Positions 6,234-10,390 of a stretch of 10,390 nt of DNA are shown in pieces. The stretch comes from JBEKJU01 sp050011095 (GTDB lineage: Bacteria > Desulfobacterota > Syntrophorhabdia > Syntrophorhabdales > WCHB1-27): positions 1-10,390 of the forward strand of contig JBEKJU010000106.1 in assembly GCA_050011095.1 (NCBI GenBank), written 5' to 3'. The notes below the pieces were generated by a model that saw nothing but the letters and a program-made list of their open reading frames with translations, was not told the DNA's origin and did not search any database. Every line of letters begins with the position of its first letter. Position 1 is the first letter of the stretch. The translations under genes and the position numbers were made by a program.

Positions 6234-6250
6234 AAGCCCCTTCCGGGCTT
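6234..6250 (+). promoter_or_regulatory. Hairpin preceding the selD-leader terminator
   Basis: AAGCCC (6234-6239) and GGGCTT (6245-6250) form a perfect 6-bp stem with a 5-base loop, 9 bases before the terminator stem. It may be part of a folded leader or small RNA spanning about 6090-6292. I could not match it to any riboswitch family I know. Confidence 0.4.
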
Positions 6251-6259
6251 CTCCTCAGG

Positions 6260-6292
6260 CGGCCGGCGTATGCCGGCCGTTTTTGTCTTTTT
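6260..6292 (+). terminator. Strong intrinsic terminator 50 bases upstream of selD
   Basis: CGGCCGGC (6260-6267) pairs perfectly with GCCGGCCG (6272-6279) around the loop GTAT, followed by TTTTTGTCTTTTT. This is a textbook Rho-independent terminator on the plus strand. No plus-strand gene ends upstream, so it either ends a small RNA or acts as an attenuator in the selD leader. Confidence 0.85.
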
Positions 6293-6341
6293 GGCCGTTT
6301 CCATTGGGCACGGACAGAACCGATGGCGAAAGGAGAAGCCT

Positions 6342-7367
6342 TTGGACATACAACTTACCCATCATGCCCGCTTTGGCGGGTGCGCAGCGAAAATAGGGCC
6401 CGGTGATCTCTCAAACATACTCTGCGGGATCGATGTCCCGGAGGATGAAAATGTGATCGTCGGCCTCAAAGGGTTTGAGGATGCGGGGGTATACCGGATA
6501 AGCGACAATCTGGCTCTTGTTCAGACCGTTGATTTTTTCACCCCTGTGGTGAACGATCCCTATCCGTTCGGCCAGATCGCCGCCGCGAACGCCCTGAGCG
6601 ATGTCTACGCCATGGGCGCCCGGCCCGTAACGGCCCTCAACATCGTGTGCTTCTCGCCGAAAAAGTTCGACATCGCGATATTGCGGGAGATCCTCCGGGG
6701 AGGGATCGACAAGGTGAGGGAATCGGGAGCGAGCCTTCTCGGCGGGCACAGCGTTGACGACGAGGAGATAAAGTACGGGCTTTCGGTAACGGGCCTTGTC
6801 CATCCGGAAAGGATCGTGAGGAACGAGGGCGCGCGGCCGGGCGATCTCCTCATCCTAACGAAGCCCCTCGGCACGGGCATCCTGATCACCGCGATCAAAG
6901 GTAACCGGGTTTCGGGGGAGACGGAGAAGTACCTGATCGAGGTCATGGCGACCCTCAATCGCGGCGCATCGGAAGCCATGCTTTCGGCAGGCGCCCACGC
7001 GGCGACGGACGTCACGGGCTTCGGCCTTGCCGGCCATCTCAAGGAGATGATAAAGGAGGGCCTCGGGGTGGAGATCTACACGGCAAAGCTGCCCCACTTC
7101 CCCCAGGCCGAGGAGCTTCGCGCCGAGGGATTTCTCCCGAGCGGCCTTTACCGGAACAGGGATTTTTACGCCCCCTTCATAGAGGCTGAAGCCGGCGGCT
7201 TCCTCCTCGATCTTGTCTTTGATCCCCAGTCCTCGGGCGGGCTGCTCATCGCCCTCGACGAAGATCATGTGGACGGCTTCGCTCGGGAGGCGTCCAGGCT
7301 GTCGGTGCCTTACTGGGTTATAGGCCGCTTCGCGCGAGAACCCAGGGGGAAAATACGCGTCAGATAA
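6342..7367 (+). CDS. selD: Selenide, water dikinase (selenophosphate synthetase)
   Basis: A 341-residue enzyme that makes selenophosphate from selenide and ATP, the selenium donor for Sec-tRNA. The catalytic pair is Cys14 and Lys17 in FGGCAAKIG, matching the Cys17/Lys20 spacing of E. coli SelD; this is the Cys form, not Sec. Other family motifs are QTVDFFTPVVNDPYPFG, IAAANALSDVYAMG, LLGGHS, TKPLGTGIL, TDVTGFGLAGHL and DPQSSGG. The start is TTG 6342-6344, with AAAGGAG 6 bases upstream, which places the catalytic Cys at the usual distance from the N-terminus. An ATG at 6153 is in frame but would add 63 non-homologous residues translated through the terminator. It precedes an mvhD-like gene by 75 bases. 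Its presence implies selenoproteins or selenouridine elsewhere in the genome; selA, selB and selC are not in this window. Confidence 0.95.
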   Translation: MDIQLTHHARFGGCAAKIGPGDLSNILCGIDVPEDENVIVGLKGFEDAGVYRISDNLALVQTVDFFTPVVNDPYPFGQIAAANALSDVYAMGARPVTALNIVCFSPKKFDIAILREILRGGIDKVRESGASLLGGHSVDDEEIKYGLSVTGLVHPERIVRNEGARPGDLLILTKPLGTGILITAIKGNRVSGETEKYLIEVMATLNRGASEAMLSAGAHAATDVTGFGLAGHLKEMIKEGLGVEIYTAKLPHFPQAEELRAEGFLPSGLYRNRDFYAPFIEAEAGGFLLDLVFDPQSSGGLLIALDEDHVDGFAREASRLSVPYWVIGRFAREPRGKIRVR

Positions 7368-7442
7368 CGCGCGCCGTCGAACACGCGCTTCCGTGGGCAG
7401 AGAGATCACGGAAAGTATCCGATCCTTGGAGGAGAAAAGAAG

Positions 7443-7904
7443 ATGGAAGAGTTTGAGCCGAACATCGTTGCTTTTTGTTGCGAGTACTGTGGGTATGCCG
7501 CGGCCGACCTGGCCGGCTCCATGCGGCTCTCGTACCCGACAAACGTAAAGATCGTCAAGGTCCCGTGCACGGGCAGATTCGATCTCATTCACGCCCTCAA
7601 GGCATTCGAGGCCGGCGCGGACGGGGTCTTTCTGTTCGGATGCCTGGAGGGGAACTGCCATTTCGAGGTGGGGAATCTGCGGGCGAGAAAACGGGTCGAG
7701 TATCTCCGCCACCTGCTCGATGAGTGTGGGGTAGGGGGCGACCGCGCCGGCATGTACAACATGTCGTCCGCCATGGGCCGGCAATTCGCCGAGGCAGCCC
7801 GTGAGATTACCGAAAAGGTAAAGGCTCTGGGACCCAACCCGGTCAAAACGGGTCCGAAAAGGGATCAGGGAGGAATTGCCCCGGAAAACTCCAGGAAGGG
7901 GTGA
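7443..7904 (+). CDS. mvhD: Hydrogenase iron-sulfur subunit, MvhD/FrhD-like
   Basis: A 153-residue protein of the MvhD family, which carries a [2Fe-2S] cluster and passes electrons between a hydrogenase or formate dehydrogenase and HdrA. Conserved cysteines are FCCEYCGY (Cys12, 13, 16), VPCTGR (Cys42) and GCLEGNCHF (Cys67, Cys72); the family motif GADGVFLFGC is intact. All these positions are Cys codons, with no in-frame TGA. The start is ATG 7443, with GGAGGAG (7428-7434) 8 bases upstream. The last 25 residues are charged and Pro/Gly-rich and look like a free tail. It probably shares a transcript with selD. HdrA, its usual partner, is encoded divergently at 3526-5553, so a joint HdrA-MvhD complex is a reasonable inference; no hydrogenase or formate dehydrogenase subunit is seen here. 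Confidence 0.92.
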   Translation: MEEFEPNIVAFCCEYCGYAAADLAGSMRLSYPTNVKIVKVPCTGRFDLIHALKAFEAGADGVFLFGCLEGNCHFEVGNLRARKRVEYLRHLLDECGVGGDRAGMYNMSSAMGRQFAEAAREITEKVKALGPNPVKTGPKRDQGGIAPENSRKG

Positions 7905-7935
7905 CGCCCTAAAACAGGGTGACAAAAGGCGTCAC
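7901..7935 (+). promoter_or_regulatory. Hairpin overlapping the mvhD stop codon
   Basis: GTGACGCC (7901-7908) and GGCGTCAC (7928-7935) are perfect complements around a 19-base loop; an alternative inner stem is CCCT (7907-7910) with AGGG (7916-7919). The TGA stop lies within the left arm. No T-run follows, so termination is uncertain. The remaining 7936-8124 gap holds short GC hairpins (GCCCC/GGGGC near 7960-7974, GCGGAC/GTCCGC near 8042-8056) and no gene I can support. Confidence 0.4.
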
Positions 7936-8124
7936 TATCCACTACCAATCCGCCGCGCTCGCCCCCTACCGGGGCCGCCGAAGGCGAGGCTTACGCGCCC
8001 AAGCCGATAGAGGCGGGCATCGAGGTAACGGTCCCACGTTGGCGGACTTCGTCCGCTCCCGTCAAAAAATATCTTGAAAATCAGCGGCAAATAGCCGAGA
8101 TTGTATGGAAGGAGCGCTATCCTT

Positions 8125-10119
8125 GTGAGCACCTCCAGGTCCCCTTCGCGAGAGAGCGGGAAGCATGACAATGGCGGGCCGGAAGATCGCCGGCCCGAGG
8201 CCGGCCCGGAAGCCGGGAAAAAGGGGGCGGCAAAAAAGATCACCGTTGAAAAGGCGCTACGCGAATCGGAAAGAAAGTTCCGCGATCTTTCCGAAAAATC
8301 CCTTGTCGGCATTTACCTTATACAGCACGGCCTGTTCAGATACGTCAATCCCAGGTTCGCCGAGATATTCGCCTATGACGTCGAAGAAGTGGTCGACAGG
8401 AAAGCCCCGAGGGATCTTGTCCTGCCCGAAGATCAGGACATGGTGGAGGAGAGCATAAGGAGGAGGGTATCGGGCAGGATCAAGTCCGCCCGCTACGAAT
8501 TTCGGGGTATCACCAAGGACCGGCGCACGGTGAACGTTGAGGTCTACGCGTCCCGTACCGAGTACGGGGGGGAGTCGGCGGTAATCGGGACGCTGCAGGA
8601 TATTACCGAGCGAAAGCTGGCGGAGGGGTTGCTGCGTCGCGCGGAGGAGAGATACCGCGGCATATTCGAAAACGCGGTAGAGGGTATTTTTCAGAGCACG
8701 CCCGCCGGACAGTTCCTCGTGGTGAACCCGGTTCTTGCCAGGATGATGGGGTACGAAACCCCTGACGAGTTTGTCGCGGCGGTGACGGACATGACCCATC
8801 AGCTTTACACCGAGCCCGAACGTCGCGCGGAGTTCATGGACGCCCTCAAACGGGACGACATAATCAGGGGATTCGAGTGCCAGTGGTACAGGAAGGACGG
8901 CAGCAAGATCTGGGTCTCCATCAATGCCCGCGTGACGCGCGATCCTTATGGTCCCGACGCCCACTACGAGGGAAGCATCGAGGACATTACGGAAAGGATA
9001 AAGGCGGAATACGAGCTTCGTCTCGCCAATGAACTAAACAAGACGATAGTCGATCATGCGCCGGTCGCGATTTTCACCCTGGACAGGGACGGCCTCTTCA
9101 CGAGCGTCAACCCCGCGCTGGGCGCCCTCACCGGTCTCGGCATAAAGGCCGAGGAAAAGTTGATCGGCTTTAACTGGCTCAAGAACCCCTTTACGGTAAG
9201 ATCAGGCCTTGCGAAGCACATCAAGAGGGGCCTGCGGGGAGAGCCTTTTCAGCTCTGGGACTCCCCTTTCGTCAATTGGAAAGGCGACAAAAAGCTCTAC
9301 ATCGATTTCAAGGGTGTACCCCTCAAGGGGAAGGACGGGAGCGTTGAAGGTCTTCTCTGCATCATAGAAGAAACAACGACCAGGGTGAAGACAAGGGCCA
9401 AGCTCATGCAGGAAGCAAAGATGTCGTTCATAGGAAAGCTTGCGGCGGGAATCGCCCATCAGCTCAACAATCCCCTCGCCATGATTGTCGCCTACGCGGA
9501 GCTTGCGAAAAAGTACTTCGGGCAGGAGGCAACGGGACCGGCCCAACGGGACAAGCTTGCCGGTTACCTGGATATTGTGGCCGAGGAGGCCTTCAGGTGC
9601 AAGATCGTGATGGATGACCTCCTGAGTTTACCCCAGAAGGAAGGGTTCGAGGTCACGGACGTTGATGTCAACGGATTGATCAACGGCCTTCTCGAATTGA
9701 TCAACGTGGGCAAATCCAATATAAGGATCGTGAGGGAATTCGATCCCTTGCTGCCGCTCACCAGGGCTGACGTGGCCGGCCTTCGCCAGGTCTTCCTGAA
9801 TCTCCTGACGAATGCCCTCGACGCGGTGGAGGGCAGGCTGGATGGGACAATAGTGATCAGGACCAGGGCCGAAAGGGAGAATATCCTCGTCGAGGTGGAG
9901 GATAATGGGATCGGCATCCCCGGTTCGATTGCAGATAAGATTTTTGAGCCGTTTTTTACGACAAAGGAGCGGAAAAAAGGCATAGGCATCGGGCTCTCCC
10001 TTTGCCGGGAGCTGCTTAGCAACATGGGGGGCACGGTGCGACTGGAGGAGAGGCCGGGATGCGGCACGATATTCCTCGTCATGCTCCCCCCGTCGGGGAA
10101 AGAGGGCAATGAAAGGTAG
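8125..10119 (+). CDS. Cytoplasmic triple-PAS sensor histidine kinase
   Basis: A 664-residue sensor kinase. After a charged, low-complexity N-terminus (about 1-40) come three PAS domains at about 45-164, 172-292 and 301-420; the first two end in the PAC-type motif DITER. The dimerisation domain has the H-box GIAHQLNNPLA with phospho-acceptor His445. The ATPase domain has the N-box NLLTNALDA (Asn563), the G1 motif DNGIGIP (Asp593), FEPFFTTKE and G2 GIGIGLSL. HQLNNP resembles NtrB/HPK4-type kinases. There is no signal peptide or membrane helix, so it should sense a cytoplasmic cue; no haem or flavin ligand can be assigned to the PAS domains. GTG 8125 is preferred because AAGGAG lies 10 bases upstream; TTG 8101 is possible and adds 8 residues. 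It is followed after 5 bases by its response regulator. Confidence 0.92.
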   Translation: MSTSRSPSRESGKHDNGGPEDRRPEAGPEAGKKGAAKKITVEKALRESERKFRDLSEKSLVGIYLIQHGLFRYVNPRFAEIFAYDVEEVVDRKAPRDLVLPEDQDMVEESIRRRVSGRIKSARYEFRGITKDRRTVNVEVYASRTEYGGESAVIGTLQDITERKLAEGLLRRAEERYRGIFENAVEGIFQSTPAGQFLVVNPVLARMMGYETPDEFVAAVTDMTHQLYTEPERRAEFMDALKRDDIIRGFECQWYRKDGSKIWVSINARVTRDPYGPDAHYEGSIEDITERIKAEYELRLANELNKTIVDHAPVAIFTLDRDGLFTSVNPALGALTGLGIKAEEKLIGFNWLKNPFTVRSGLAKHIKRGLRGEPFQLWDSPFVNWKGDKKLYIDFKGVPLKGKDGSVEGLLCIIEETTTRVKTRAKLMQEAKMSFIGKLAAGIAHQLNNPLAMIVAYAELAKKYFGQEATGPAQRDKLAGYLDIVAEEAFRCKIVMDDLLSLPQKEGFEVTDVDVNGLINGLLELINVGKSNIRIVREFDPLLPLTRADVAGLRQVFLNLLTNALDAVEGRLDGTIVIRTRAERENILVEVEDNGIGIPGSIADKIFEPFFTTKERKKGIGIGLSLCRELLSNMGGTVRLEERPGCGTIFLVMLPPSGKEGNER

Positions 10120-10124
10120 ATACA

Positions 10125-10390
10125 ATGGTTCGTGTGTTAATCGTCGATGATGAAGTACGCCTCGCCGAAGCCTTCAAGGAGCAGCTCATCGATGAGGGCA
10201 TGGATGTCGTCACCGTTTCCTGCGCGGGAGACGCCCTTTCCCTCATCCCGAATGAGATGTTCGATGTGGCGGTCGTCGATATAAGACTTCCCGACATGGA
10301 TGGGGTCCAGCTCCTTTTGCGGCTAAAACAGATGGAGCCTACCATGGAGGTGATCATGCTGACCGGCTATGCCTCGGTCAATACCGCCAT
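10125..10390 (+). CDS. Response regulator receiver domain, C-terminus off the window
   Basis: Eighty-eight residues are visible before the right edge. They form a receiver domain: VLIVDDE (acidic pair Asp8, Asp9), VVDIRLPDMDG with phospho-acceptor Asp52, and MLTGYAS with conserved Thr80. The ATG at 10125 follows the kinase stop by 5 bases, with AAAGG 8 bases upstream, so the two genes form one two-component unit. The receiver resembles NtrC-type and FixJ-type regulators, and the kinase H-box also fits an NtrC-type partner. The output domain is outside the window, so DNA binding is not shown. Confidence 0.9.
   Translation, partial: MVRVLIVDDEVRLAEAFKEQLIDEGMDVVTVSCAGDALSLIPNEMFDVAVVDIRLPDMDGVQLLLRLKQMEPTMEVIMLTGYASVNTA

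Noticed and set aside
6064..6292. tRNA-Sec (selC) next to selD
   Set aside because: No TTCRANTC T-loop, TCA anticodon stem or acceptor pairing could be found in this stretch.
6153..6341. In-frame 63-residue N-terminal extension of selD from ATG 6153
   Set aside because: It would be translated through a strong intrinsic terminator, has no similarity to SelD and has no ribosome binding site; TTG 6342 has AAAGGAG at 6 bases and gives the normal N-terminus.
6855..7925. 356-residue minus-strand frame opposite selD and mvhD
   Set aside because: It lies antisense to two well-supported genes and its protein resembles nothing; a shadow of high-GC codon use.
7935..8312. 125-residue minus-strand frame between mvhD and the kinase
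   Set aside because: It overlaps the kinase N-terminus, has no recognisable motif and its intergenic part is hairpin-rich; a decayed gene fragment cannot be excluded.

Overview
The window looks like part of the chromosome of a strictly anaerobic, high-GC bacterium. The gene content (ATP-driven double-cubane / 2-hydroxyacyl-CoA dehydratase-type reductases, a stand-alone HdrA, an MvhD-type hydrogenase iron-sulfur subunit, selenophosphate synthetase and a multi-PAS histidine kinase) fits a Desulfobacterota-like syntroph or fermenter, for example Syntrophorhabdus-like. That placement is inferred from gene content only. I see no rRNA, tRNA, CRISPR array or insertion sequence.

The layout is two divergent blocks. 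The left block (1-5553) is all on the minus strand. Read 5' to 3' it holds an HdrA-like flavoprotein (5553-3526), a 79-residue unknown protein (3452-3213), then a promoter with TTGACA and TACTAT at 17-bp spacing (3094-3066). After the promoter come a full-length double-cubane-type reductase (2857-1577), its ATP-hydrolysing activator (1580-795, 4-base overlap) and a second reductase of the same family (761 to beyond the window edge). The right block is on the plus strand: selD (6342-7367), an mvhD-like gene (7443-7904), a cytoplasmic triple-PAS histidine kinase (8125-10119) and the start of its response regulator (10125 to beyond the edge).

The 788-base divergent region (5554-6341) has no conventional gene but carries several possible regulatory elements. 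The hdrA side has a sigma70-like promoter, a 10-codon ORF behind an 11-base perfect anti-SD match, a purine-rich tract and two hairpins before the hdrA ribosome binding site. The selD side has a weak promoter, a 6-codon ORF, two hairpins and a very strong intrinsic terminator that ends about 50 bases before the selD start. Both transcripts may therefore be controlled in their leaders.

How the genes may work together: HdrA and MvhD are partners in flavin-based electron-bifurcating complexes, and SelD would support selenoproteins such as formate dehydrogenase. The reductase/activator operon carries out ATP-driven very-low-potential reduction. A plausible model is that HdrA-linked electron flow supplies reduced ferredoxin to the activator, which fires electrons into the double-cubane proteins. 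The physiological substrate of that reductase family is unknown to me, so this three-gene operon with two unequal reductases is the most interesting part of the window.
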